Shown one piece after another: positions 1 to 6,210 of a stretch of DNA of 6,210 nucleotides. Position 1 is the stretch's first letter. Every line of letters begins with the position of its first letter. The notes below the pieces were generated by a model, which saw only the letters and a list, made by a program, of their open reading frames with translations, was not told the origin of the DNA and ran no database searches. The position numbers and the translations under genes are program-made. The stretch comes from CAYRIY01 sp964424335 (lineage in GTDB: Bacteria > Bacillota > Limnochordia > DTU080 > RSA5): the NCBI GenBank assembly GCA_964424335.1, contig CAYRIY010000152.1, forward strand, positions 1-6,210, in the 5' to 3' direction.

Positions 1-1
1 G

Positions 2-400
2 CAGCTCGGCGTGTTGCTCGAGTGCGACGCGGTCGCGGCGTACCCCGATCCGGGCGTATGGTTTGCCAAGCGTGACGAGATCAAGCGGGCGCTGGCCGAC
101 CATTTGAAGACTCAGGCAACGGCGGAGTGGGCCCGGCGCCTCGAGGCGGCTGACTATTGGTGCGCCGAGGTGCTCACCTGGCCGGAACTGCTGCGGCACG
201 AAGGGTTTCAAGCGCTCGACATGCTGCAGACGGTTCGGCGCTACGATGGCGGAGCGATGCCGACGACACGCTGCCCGATCCGCATCGACGGGGTCATCTT
301 GAAGTCGGCGACCGGGGCGCCGCAGATCGGAGAGCATCGGCCGCGCATCTTGGAGGAATTGGCGTCGCCGGATCTTACGGCGGCAACGATCGATCGATAG
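2..400 (+). CDS. CaiB/BaiF (class III) CoA-transferase, C-terminal fragment
   Basis: Reading frame open from the left edge of the window to a TAG stop at 398-400; about 132 residues are visible and the true start lies upstream, so the GTG at 11 is probably internal. The fragment looks like the end of a class III CoA-transferase. A helical segment with WCAEVLTWPELL is followed by LDMLQTVRR, then TTRCPIRIDG, and then the typical closing stretch APQIGEHRPRILEEL, where GEH plus a hydrophobic helix is usual for the family. Family members move CoA between a donor thioester and a carboxylic acid in the cytoplasm. The catalytic Asp of the family lies in the N-terminal part, which is not in the window, so activity cannot be judged. 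The next gene starts within 6-27 nt, so the two are probably co-transcribed. A MaoC hydratase four genes later supports an acyl-CoA pathway. The substrate is unknown. Confidence 0.82.
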   Translation, partial: QLGVLLECDAVAAYPDPGVWFAKRDEIKRALADHLKTQATAEWARRLEAADYWCAEVLTWPELLRHEGFQALDMLQTVRRYDGGAMPTTRCPIRIDGVILKSATGAPQIGEHRPRILEELASPDLTAATIDR

Positions 401-427
401 GGTGAGATGGAGGGCGTGAAGGCCACG

Positions 428-1537
428 ATGGAGCTCAACTTTGACCTCGATTACATACCGCGCCCCGATCCGGCGCACGCGATTCCCATCGCGATCATCG
501 GCGCCGGCGGCATCGCCCAAGCGGCCCACTTGCCTGCGTACCGCAAGGCGAATTTCCGGGTGGCGGGGATCTACGACCAGGACATGAGCAAGGCGGAACG
601 CGTCGCGGTCGAGTTTGGCATCCCCAAAGTGTACCGCACCTTGGACGAGCTCTTGGCCGACGAGGTGGCCCGGATCGTGGATATCGCCGTCCCGGCGAGC
701 GTTCAAGCCCAGATCGCCCCGCGCGTGGCGGCCGCCGGTAAGCACATGCTCTGTCAAAAGCCGCTGGCGGACACGTACGTGGGCGCAGTCGAGATCGTCC
801 GTGCCGCAAAAGCGGCGGGGGTGAAGGCGGCGGTCAACCAAAACATGCGCTGGGATCCCGCCATCCAGGCGACGCGCACGATCATCCGCAGAGGATGGCT
901 AGGCGAGCCCGTCTCCGCGGATGTTCAAGTGAACGTCTGGACGCCGTGGCACTTGTGGCCGTGGATCCTCGAGACGCCGAGGCTCGAGGTGATGTACCAC
1001 AGCATCCACTACCTCGACGCCATTCGCTATTTGTTTGGCGATCCGGTTCGCGTCTACGCCCGCGGCCTAAGGCACCCGAACCAGAAAGCCAAGGCCGAGA
1101 CCCGCACGACCGTGATATTGGAATACGATTCGGAGTTTCAAGGCCTCGTCCACGATACCCACAACAACTGGGAGACTGATCCCGACGACTGGTATGCGAC
1201 TTTCCGGTTCGAGGGGGGCGACGGAACGGTCAAGGGAAGGATCGGCGCCCTCTACGACTACCCTGTCGGACGACCCGATACGCTGGAGTTTCGCTCTCGC
1301 CAGATCGATCCCACCTATTGGTTTCGGCCGCGCCTCGATGGCAAGTGGTTTCCCGACGCCTTCGTGGGGCCGATGGCGGAGTTGATGCGCGCGGTCGCCG
1401 AAAACGTTGAACCGGAAAACAGCGTGCGGGACAACTTGGTGACGCTGCAGACGGTGTTTGCCACCTACCGCTCGATGGACGAACAAAGGCCCGTGCGGCT
1501 CGGCGAAATAGCGGCGGAAGCGCCGTCGGATGAATAG
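428..1537 (+). CDS. Gfo/Idh/MocA family NAD(P)-dependent oxidoreductase
   Basis: Protein of 369 residues from ATG 428. An in-frame ATG at 407 would add 7 residues, but its only purine-rich lead abuts it without a spacer; ATG 428 has GAAGG five bases upstream and GGAGGG further up. An N-terminal Rossmann fold is clear: IAIIGAGGIAQAAHLPAYRK has the GxGG dinucleotide loop at about residues 25-30. CQKPLADT (about 109-116) corresponds to the family's EKP motif, with the Lys kept and Glu replaced by Gln. NQNMRWDP (about 137-144) and MYHSIHYLDAIRYLFGD (about 189-205) begin the C-terminal alpha/beta substrate domain. The His of the family's DxGxH motif seems kept (H194), but its Asp position reads Tyr. 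Length is normal for the family. Such enzymes oxidise or reduce hydroxyls of sugars, inositols or their acids in the cytoplasm. Neighbouring GH4 and sulfatase genes fit a sugar substrate, which I cannot name. Confidence 0.9.
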   Translation: MELNFDLDYIPRPDPAHAIPIAIIGAGGIAQAAHLPAYRKANFRVAGIYDQDMSKAERVAVEFGIPKVYRTLDELLADEVARIVDIAVPASVQAQIAPRVAAAGKHMLCQKPLADTYVGAVEIVRAAKAAGVKAAVNQNMRWDPAIQATRTIIRRGWLGEPVSADVQVNVWTPWHLWPWILETPRLEVMYHSIHYLDAIRYLFGDPVRVYARGLRHPNQKAKAETRTTVILEYDSEFQGLVHDTHNNWETDPDDWYATFRFEGGDGTVKGRIGALYDYPVGRPDTLEFRSRQIDPTYWFRPRLDGKWFPDAFVGPMAELMRAVAENVEPENSVRDNLVTLQTVFATYRSMDEQRPVRLGEIAAEAPSDE

Positions 1538-1565
1538 GCGTCGAACGGTGAAATCGATGGTATAA

Positions 1566-1610
1566 GGCGCTGTTCGCATACGTCCCTGCAGCACGTATGC
1601 GAATAGCGCC
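1566..1610 (+). promoter_or_regulatory. Long intercistronic stem-loop
   Basis: Near-perfect inverted repeat in the gap between the oxidoreductase and the first SBP-like gene. The arms 1566-1583 (GGCGCTGTTCGCATACGT) and 1593-1610 (ACGTATGCGAATAGCGCC) pair over 18 positions with a single G-U wobble, around a 9-nt loop at 1584-1592. No T-run follows (the next bases are CAAAGATGCA), so it is not a standard intrinsic terminator. It ends 15 nt before the Shine-Dalgarno of the next gene. As RNA it could protect an mRNA end after processing and set different expression levels on its two sides, as known for intercistronic hairpins in sugar-uptake operons. As DNA it could be an operator. The pairing is seen; the role is inferred. 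Confidence 0.7.
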
Positions 1611-1625
1611 CAAAGATGCAATTTC

Positions 1626-1635
1626 AGAGGGGAGG
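1626..1635 (+). promoter_or_regulatory. Ribosome binding site that sets the start of the first SBP-like gene
   Basis: AGAGGGGAGG lies 10 nt before ATG 1646 and is a near-ideal Shine-Dalgarno. The in-frame ATG at 1616 lies upstream of this site and has no comparable purine run, so 1646 is the better start. Confidence 0.75.
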
Positions 1636-1645
1636 CCGTGGAGTT

Positions 1646-2929
1646 ATGGAACGGACGAACTTGCGCTTGATATCGAGGGAATTCGAAGGCTTTGAGAAGT
1701 CCTTCAGCCATCAGGCCGACGCGTTTGCGCGCGAGCGACCCGAATTGGCGGTACGGCGGGAGTTCATCGAGATCGAGCGCCTGTACGAGACCATGATCGC
1801 GGCGGAAGGGGCAAGAAAGCCGGAGTACGACCTGTTCTTGTGCGTGACGGACTGGTTGCCTGAGGCGATTGCCAAGGGCCTGCTCACGCCCCTCGACGAC
1901 TTCGTCCAATCGTCTCCACCGGATGAGTGGCCGGACGCCTGGGCGGCGAGTCTGCGACGGCTTCAGGTGGGTCCTGACGGCAATGTGTACGGCATTCCCT
2001 ATCACGACGGACCCGAGGTGTTCATGTACCGCAAGGACCTCTTCGAAAGCCGCCGGGAACAAGAGGCGTTCCGGCGCTCCTTCGGCTACGAGCTTCGTCC
2101 GCCCAAGACTTGGTCAGAGTTTCTGGATGTCGCACGCCATTTCACCCGCCCGGGCGAGGGCTTGTGGGGGACGTGCGTCGCAGCCTTTCCGGACGGCCAC
2201 AACAACGTCTACGACTTTTTGATCCAGCTATGGAGCCGCGGCGGGGAGATCTTTGACGCCGACTGGAGACCCCGTTTTCACGACGAGATCGGCGTCCAGG
2301 CACTGGAGTTTTACGTCGAGCTGTTCACCAAGCACAAGGTGGTCTCACCCGAGTGCCTCGACCTCGATAGCGTGGCATGCGGGTTCCACTACGCCGCCGG
2401 GAACGCCGCCATGATGTGGAATTGGTGCGGGTTTGCCGCCGTGGCGGAGGTGCCTGAGTTTTCGCAGATCGTCGGCAAAAATCAGTGCACGATCATTCCC
2501 CGAGGCGACGGGCCTGGCGGGCAGCACACGTCGCTCATCGTCTACTGGGTCCTTACGATTCCCGTCGGGAGCAAGCACAAGCGTGAAGCGTACGACTTCA
2601 TTCGATTTGCCACGTCGCCGGAGATGGACAAGATCACCTCCATGCTCGGGGGCAACGGATGCAGGCTCTCCACCTGGCGAGATCGCGAGGTGCAAGAGAA
2701 GTATCCTTACTACGCCATGATCGAGAAGGCGCACGAAAACGTGAAGACGCTGCCGGCCATCCCGGAGTACCCAAAGGTGAACGAAGCGCTCAGCCGGATG
2801 GTGGACGACGCGCTCAAAGGCCGCAAGAGCGTCCGTGAGGCGCTGGCCGAAGCGGCGGAGGAAGTCGAGGCCATCATGAGCGACGCCGGGTATTACGGTG
2901 CACATTCGCATGCAACGGGGAGGTCGTAA
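1646..2929 (+). CDS. SBP-like protein (family 1 solute-binding fold) without signal peptide
   Basis: Protein of 427 residues resembling the sugar-binding receptors of ABC importers (SBP family 1). Recognisable pieces are YDLFLCVTDWLPEAIAKGLLTPLDDF (61-86), DGNVYGIPYHDGPEVFMYRKDLFE (111-134), KTWSEFLDVARHF (154-166), a central AAGNAAMMWNWCGFAA (250-265), and a C-terminal segment with AYDFIRFATSPE (315-326). The N-terminus, MERTNLRLISREFEGFEKSF, is charged, with no hydrophobic core, no lipobox Cys and no Tat motif, and the longer start at 1616 adds none. The protein is therefore expected to stay in the cytoplasm, which is odd for this family. It follows the stem-loop at 1566-1610 and ends one base before the MaoC gene, pointing to translational coupling. 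It could be a receptor that lost its signal, an intracellular binding protein, or an enzyme on an SBP scaffold. Fold assignment is fairly sure; function and ligand are unknown. Confidence 0.82.
   Translation: MERTNLRLISREFEGFEKSFSHQADAFARERPELAVRREFIEIERLYETMIAAEGARKPEYDLFLCVTDWLPEAIAKGLLTPLDDFVQSSPPDEWPDAWAASLRRLQVGPDGNVYGIPYHDGPEVFMYRKDLFESRREQEAFRRSFGYELRPPKTWSEFLDVARHFTRPGEGLWGTCVAAFPDGHNNVYDFLIQLWSRGGEIFDADWRPRFHDEIGVQALEFYVELFTKHKVVSPECLDLDSVACGFHYAAGNAAMMWNWCGFAAVAEVPEFSQIVGKNQCTIIPRGDGPGGQHTSLIVYWVLTIPVGSKHKREAYDFIRFATSPEMDKITSMLGGNGCRLSTWRDREVQEKYPYYAMIEKAHENVKTLPAIPEYPKVNEALSRMVDDALKGRKSVREALAEAAEEVEAIMSDAGYYGAHSHATGRS
2917..2923 (+). promoter_or_regulatory. Ribosome binding site that sets the GTG start of the MaoC gene
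   Basis: GGGGAGG lies inside the last codons of the SBP-like gene, 7 nt before GTG 2931. The alternative in-frame GTG at 2898 lies upstream of this site and would add an 11-residue tail unlike MaoC proteins. Confidence 0.75.
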
Positions 2930-2930
2930 G

Positions 2931-3377
2931 GTGATTCGGTCGAGGTTTTTCGAGGATTACGAAGTCGGAGAGCGTCGCGAGTCGTTTGGCAGGACGATCA
3001 CCGAGTCGGATATCGTCATTCACGCGGGCCAGACGGGCGACTTTTACCCGCACCACATGGATGCCGAGTGGTGCAAGGGGCAGGAGTTCAAAGAGCGGAT
3101 CGCCCACGGCACACTGATCTTCAGCATCGGGGTGGGCCTCTCGGCGGGGGAGATCAATCCGGAAGCGTTCTCCTACGGATACGACCGGCTACGGTTTGTA
3201 AAACCGGTCTTCATCGGAGATACGATCAAAGCTCGGGCGACCATAAAAGACAAGCGAGACCACGCCCGCCGCCCAAACTACGGCATCGTCGTCGAGTTTT
3301 GCGAAGTGATCAACCAGCGCGGTGAGACGGTGCTCGCGTGTGAGCACTTGCACATGGTCAAAAAGAGGGAGGGGTAG
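2931..3377 (+). CDS. MaoC-like (R)-specific enoyl-CoA hydratase
   Basis: Protein of 148 residues from GTG 2931, a normal length for a single-hotdog MaoC protein. It opens with FFEDYEVGERRESFGRTITESDIV (6-29), the usual family entry into the hotdog fold. The hydratase motif follows as TGDFYPHH (35-42), matching GDxNPxH with Tyr at the Asn position; D37 and H42 are the expected catalytic Asp and His. RIAHGTLIFSIGVGL (56-70) and a core strand RLRFVKPVFIGDTI (86-99) complete the picture. Family members add water across a trans-2-enoyl-CoA, or remove it from a 3-hydroxyacyl-CoA, in the cytoplasm. The gene starts one base after the preceding stop and ends 6 nt before the next start, so it is firmly inside the operon, between two SBP-like genes. 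With the upstream CoA-transferase it implies a CoA-thioester intermediate. The exact substrate is unknown, and mesaconyl-CoA or other dicarboxylyl-CoA hydration is possible. Confidence 0.9.
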   Translation: MIRSRFFEDYEVGERRESFGRTITESDIVIHAGQTGDFYPHHMDAEWCKGQEFKERIAHGTLIFSIGVGLSAGEINPEAFSYGYDRLRFVKPVFIGDTIKARATIKDKRDHARRPNYGIVVEFCEVINQRGETVLACEHLHMVKKREG

Positions 3378-3383
3378 AGAGTC

Positions 3384-4586
3384 ATGACGCGCCTTAAAGG
3401 GATCACCTGGGACCACCCCAGAGGATATGCGGGACTCAAGGTGGCAACACGGGCGTTTACGACACTCTTCCCCGACCTCATCGTCGACTGGGATATCCAT
3501 TCGCTCCATCACTTTGAGTCGCACCCTGTCCCCGATTTGGCCGCTAAATACGATCTGATGGTGATCGATCACCCGTCGATGGGCGAGGCGGTCGCTCACG
3601 AGAGCCTCGTCAACCTCGAGGAGTACGGCGCGCTACTTGGGCTCGAGGAACTCGCCGAGGATAGCGTCGGGCTTTCGTTTGAATCGTACCGGTATCAGGG
3701 CGGCCTCTGGGCTCTGCCCCTCGACGCGGCGGCCCAGGTCGCGGCGTTTCGGCCCGATCTTTTGACGTCCGGCATTCCCCGCAGCCTCAGCGAGGTGAGA
3801 GCGCTCGTCCGCTCGATTCCGAAAGGCAGCATCGCCATCGCTTACAAAGGCGTTCATTCTCTGATGGTGTTCTTCACCTTGTGTGCCAATCTCGGAGAAG
3901 GCCCGTTCTCAGACCCGGACGTCGTGGTGTCGGACGCCACGGGAACTGCGGCGCTCGACACGATGCTCGAGATCCTCTCTTGGTGTCCTAAAGAAGTCCT
4001 CGAGTGGAACTCGATCGCCGTGCTCGACGCCATGAGCGCCCGGGACGATTTGTTCTATTGTCCCTACGTCTACGGATTCTCCCCCTACAGCAAAGTCGCC
4101 GGAGAAGATGGCGTTTCCAGTTCCGCGAGCGATCGGCGACGCCTGCTCGCCTTTGCCGACATACCCGGAGTCGAACAGGCCGATTGCAAGGGGTCCGTCA
4201 TCGGGGGAACAGGTCTTGCGATCTCCTCCCGATCCAAGCATCGATCGGCGGCTTTGGAGTTGGCGGCGTTTCTTCTTAGTCGATCCGTGCAAAAGGGCAT
4301 GGCCCTACATGACGGACAACCCGGTCGGCGCAGCGCATGGGTGGACAAAGATGTGAATGAGCGGTACCACGATTTCTTTCAGTCCACCTTGACCACGCTC
4401 GAGCGAGCGTACCTTCGCCCGCGCTACTCCGGATACATCCGCTTTCAGTTTGAAGCGGGACAAATGATCGAGGCGTTTTTGCGCCGCAGGCTCGAGGGTA
4501 CGAGCGGAACGTGGAAGGACGACGCTCTTGGTCTGCTTCGCACTTTGCGGGAGCTCCACCGGCAAAGAGCTGCGCAAACAGCCTGA
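3384..4586 (+). CDS. Second SBP-like protein without signal peptide (TWDHPRGY type)
   Basis: Protein of 400 residues from ATG 3384, 9 nt after a strong GAGGGAGGGG site. It looks distantly like family 1 solute-binding proteins: YDLMVIDHPSMGEA (56-69), SLVNLEEYG (74-82), YQGGLWALPLDAAAQVAAFRPDLL (104-127), and a C-terminal IGGTGLAISSRSKHRSAALELAAFL (273-297) matching the segment where receptors keep a helix after a hinge strand. The N-terminus carries TWDHPRGY (8-15) directly after the start, with no signal peptide, lipobox or transmembrane helix, so it should be cytoplasmic. From memory, TWDHPRG-type proteins recur in other genomes as SBP-annotated genes near CoA-transferases and MaoC genes; I could not verify this. 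The two SBP-like proteins here are clearly different in sequence, so they are not a recent tandem duplication. The conserved-looking Asp/His pairs (D10-H11, D62-H63) could bind a ligand or a metal, or be catalytic; that is speculation. Confidence 0.78.
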   Translation: MTRLKGITWDHPRGYAGLKVATRAFTTLFPDLIVDWDIHSLHHFESHPVPDLAAKYDLMVIDHPSMGEAVAHESLVNLEEYGALLGLEELAEDSVGLSFESYRYQGGLWALPLDAAAQVAAFRPDLLTSGIPRSLSEVRALVRSIPKGSIAIAYKGVHSLMVFFTLCANLGEGPFSDPDVVVSDATGTAALDTMLEILSWCPKEVLEWNSIAVLDAMSARDDLFYCPYVYGFSPYSKVAGEDGVSSSASDRRRLLAFADIPGVEQADCKGSVIGGTGLAISSRSKHRSAALELAAFLLSRSVQKGMALHDGQPGRRSAWVDKDVNERYHDFFQSTLTTLERAYLRPRYSGYIRFQFEAGQMIEAFLRRRLEGTSGTWKDDALGLLRTLRELHRQRAAQTA

Positions 4587-4642
4587 GGAGACGCCTTTAG
4601 GGGACACGTCCAGAGGAACACCTCAACGAAAGGATCGTCTTG

Positions 4643-5941
4643 ATGCCAAAGATTGCCTTCTTGGGCGCCGGCGGACGCGCATTTCCCAAAAACGTGATCG
4701 GCGACTGCCTGCTCACACCGTCGCTCAAAGATGCCCACATCGCCCTGCACGACATTGACGAAGACTCGCTGCGCGAAGCCGAGGTGATGATCAACAACCT
4801 GAGCCGTCATCTGGGGGCCGGAGCGAAGGTCACCGCCCATCTCGATCGCAAAGAGGCCTTACAGGGAGCGGATTACGTCATCAACGCCACCAATCCAGGC
4901 GGCGTCGAGGCGCAAATCGTCGATCTCGAGGTGCCTCTCAAGTACGGCCTAAAACAAACAATCGGGGATACGATCGGGATCGGAGGTATCTTTAAGGGGC
5001 TCCGCACCGCGCCGGTCGTCATCGAGTTTGCCCGGGATATGGAAGAGGTGTGCCCCGACGCATGGCTGCTCAACTACACCAATCCGATGGCTATTGTGAC
5101 TGCAGCCGTGCTCAAGGAGACCGGCATCAAGGCGGTGGGGTTGTGCCACAGCGTGCAAGTTTGCGTCGCGCGCTTGTTTCGGGACCTCGGCATGAGCGAT
5201 GAGGGAGTCCGGTGGCAGATCGCCGGAATCAACCACCAGGCTTGGTTGCTCGAAGTGAGCCGGGACGGGCAAGACCTGTACCCGGAGATCAAGCGGCGTG
5301 CACTCGAGCGAGCAACGCCGCACGACGACATGGTTCGGTATGAGATCATGCGGCAGTTTGGGTATTACGTGACCGAGTCGTCCCAGCACACGGCGGAGTA
5401 TCTACCGTACTTCATCAAACACCGCAATCCGGAGCTGATCGATCGGTTCAATTTGTCCCGTTGGGTGAGACCGCCCCGGCTGCAGGCTGAGGAGCGCGTC
5501 CGCCACTGGGAACATGCAAAGCAAAGCCTCCTCGCCAACGTCGATGTGAATCACGAGCGAAGCCGCGAGTATGCCGCAGGCATCCTCGATGCCATGGAAA
5601 CGGATCGGCCGTATCGGATCGCCGGCAATGTGCTCAACAAGTCGCTCATCACCAACCTGCCGGACGAAGCGTGCGTCGAGGTGCCATGCATGGTCGACCG
5701 CAATGGTGTGACGCCGTGTCACGTCGGAGAGCTGCCGCCGCAACTTGCGGCGCTCAACCGGACCAATATCAATCCGCAGTTGCTCACCGTCGAGGCGGTG
5801 CGGACCCAAAAGCGGGACTACATTTATCAGGCGGCGATGCTCGATCCGCGCACGGCGGCGGAGCTCACCATCGACGAGATACGCAATCTCTGCGACGACC
5901 TCATCGAAGCGCACGGTGACCTCTTGCCGCGATATCGATAA
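4643..5941 (+). CDS. Glycoside hydrolase family 4, MelA-like alpha-galactosidase (or alpha-galacturonidase)
   Basis: Protein of 432 residues from ATG 4643, 8 nt after GAAAGGA; the preceding TTG at 4640 is a less likely start. Length and sequence match the MelA branch of GH4. The NAD-binding segment KIAFLGAGGRAF (3-14) is followed by DYVINATNPGG (77-87), the QTIGDT loop (105-110), NYTNPMAI (144-151), GLCHSVQ (166-172) and GINHQAW (195-201). C168 and H198 correspond to the family's divalent-metal ligands. FGYYVTESSQHTAEYLPYFIK (239-259), TNINPQLLTVEA (374-385) and AAMLDPRTAAELTIDEI (397-413) also follow E. coli MelA closely. GH4 enzymes use NAD and Mn2+ to cleave glycosides by oxidation at C3 and elimination, and act in the cytoplasm on imported substrate. 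No signal peptide is present. The galacto specificity is inferred from the GLCHSVQ-type metal loop; galacturonidase activity remains possible. It follows the SBP-like gene after 56 nt with no terminator. Confidence 0.92.
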   Translation: MPKIAFLGAGGRAFPKNVIGDCLLTPSLKDAHIALHDIDEDSLREAEVMINNLSRHLGAGAKVTAHLDRKEALQGADYVINATNPGGVEAQIVDLEVPLKYGLKQTIGDTIGIGGIFKGLRTAPVVIEFARDMEEVCPDAWLLNYTNPMAIVTAAVLKETGIKAVGLCHSVQVCVARLFRDLGMSDEGVRWQIAGINHQAWLLEVSRDGQDLYPEIKRRALERATPHDDMVRYEIMRQFGYYVTESSQHTAEYLPYFIKHRNPELIDRFNLSRWVRPPRLQAEERVRHWEHAKQSLLANVDVNHERSREYAAGILDAMETDRPYRIAGNVLNKSLITNLPDEACVEVPCMVDRNGVTPCHVGELPPQLAALNRTNINPQLLTVEAVRTQKRDYIYQAAMLDPRTAAELTIDEIRNLCDDLIEAHGDLLPRYR

Positions 5942-5989
5942 TTATCCAAGCCATCTTGAAAACACACGGGAGTCTTGGAGGAATCCGAC

Positions 5990-6210
5990 ATGATCAGGGA
6001 TTCAGAAAGCTCGAACAAGTTCCGCAACGTCTTGCTCCTCATCGCAGATGACTGGTCGCCCATCGCCGGCTGCTACGGGCATCCGGTGATTCAAACGCCC
6101 CATGTCGATCGGTTGGCCTCCGAAGGCGTGCGGTTCGACCATGCGTTTTGCACGACGCCGTCGTGTGCCGCCAGCCGCGCCAGTCTGCTCACAGGGCACT
6201 ATAGCCATAC
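5990..6210 (+). CDS. Type I (formylglycine) sulfatase, N-terminal fragment
   Basis: The gene starts at ATG 5990, 8 nt after GGAGG (5977-5981), and runs off the right edge; 73 full codons are visible. NVLLLIADD (13-21) is the opening strand of the alkaline-phosphatase-like fold, with D20 and D21 as expected metal ligands. It is followed by TPHVDRLASEGVRFDHAF (36-53), then CAASR (59-63) and LLTGHY (66-71). CAASR fits the sulfatase signature C-x-(P/A)-S-R, so C59 should be converted to formylglycine by an FGE or anSME enzyme encoded elsewhere. The N-terminus (MIRDSESSNKFRNV) has no signal peptide, suggesting a cytoplasmic enzyme. Being 48 nt after the GH4 gene, it probably removes sulfate from the same substrate or a product of it. 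A phosphonate monoester hydrolase or choline-sulfatase-like specificity cannot be excluded from this fragment. Confidence 0.88.
   Translation, partial: MIRDSESSNKFRNVLLLIADDWSPIAGCYGHPVIQTPHVDRLASEGVRFDHAFCTTPSCAASRASLLTGHYSH

Noticed and set aside
1561..1566. TATAAG as a -10 promoter element for the SBP-like gene
   Set aside because: No acceptable -35 sequence lies 16-18 nt upstream, and the element runs straight into the stem-loop. An internal promoter is possible but not supported.
1566..1610. Intrinsic terminator
   Set aside because: The stem is strong, but the bases after it (CAAAGATGCA) hold no T-run in the + direction; upstream there is also no A-run that would make a terminator for the minus strand.
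1616..1645. Upstream start of the SBP-like gene providing a signal peptide
   Set aside because: The ten added residues (MQFQRGGRGV) are polar and charged and do not create a hydrophobic core; the strong ribosome binding site lies downstream of this ATG.
1067..2062. 331-codon open frame on the minus strand
   Set aside because: It spans the oxidoreductase end, the stem-loop and the SBP-like start on the opposite strand. Its protein is rich in Arg, His and Val with no recognisable domain, and both + strand genes have clear family motifs. It is a shadow frame typical of GC-rich DNA.
2345..2911. 188-codon open frame on the minus strand
   Set aside because: It is fully antisense to the SBP-like gene, without domain likeness, and mirrors its codon-position bias.
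4587..4642. Small inverted repeats in the gap before the GH4 gene (for example GAGG-AACA-CCTC)
   Set aside because: Stems of four base pairs are expected by chance, and there is no T-run.

Overview
The window carries seven genes, all on the + strand and tightly spaced. The first lacks its start and the last lacks its end, so this is the interior of a longer catabolic operon. The DNA looks GC-rich (around 60% by eye). Most genes have strong Shine-Dalgarno sequences (AGAGGGGAGG, GGGGAGG, GAGGGAGGGG, GGAGG), and one uses a GTG start. This would fit a moderately GC-rich Bacillota such as an Alicyclobacillaceae-like organism, but Chloroflexota or Alphaproteobacteria cannot be excluded by reading alone. 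There are no tRNA or rRNA genes, transposases, CRISPR repeats or other obvious mobile DNA.

Layout: (1) the C-terminal end of a class III (CaiB/BaiF) CoA-transferase, up to 400; (2) a Gfo/Idh/MocA-type NAD(P)-dependent oxidoreductase, 428-1537, with a possible earlier start at 407; (3) a 108-nt gap (1538-1645) holding a striking stem-loop at 1566-1610; (4) a family-1 solute-binding-protein-like protein without a signal peptide, 1646-2929; (5) a MaoC-like (hotdog) enoyl-CoA hydratase, 2931-3377; (6) a second SBP-like protein without a signal peptide, with an N-terminal TWDHPRGY motif, 3384-4586; (7) a MelA-like glycoside hydrolase family 4 enzyme, 4643-5941; (8) the N-terminus of a type I sulfatase with a CAASR formylglycine motif, 5990 to the window end.

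Two functional themes are interleaved. One is sugar processing: the GH4 glycosidase, the sulfatase and the Gfo/Idh dehydrogenase, all apparently cytoplasmic. The other is acyl-CoA chemistry: the CoA-transferase and the MaoC hydratase. Between them lie two proteins that resemble sugar-binding ABC receptors but have no export signal, and no permease or ATPase gene is visible here. My inference is that the operon breaks down a sulfated or acylated galactoside-like compound, handling its carboxylic part as a CoA thioester. The SBP-like proteins may work inside the cell as binding proteins or as unrecognised enzymes. They are the most unusual part of the window.
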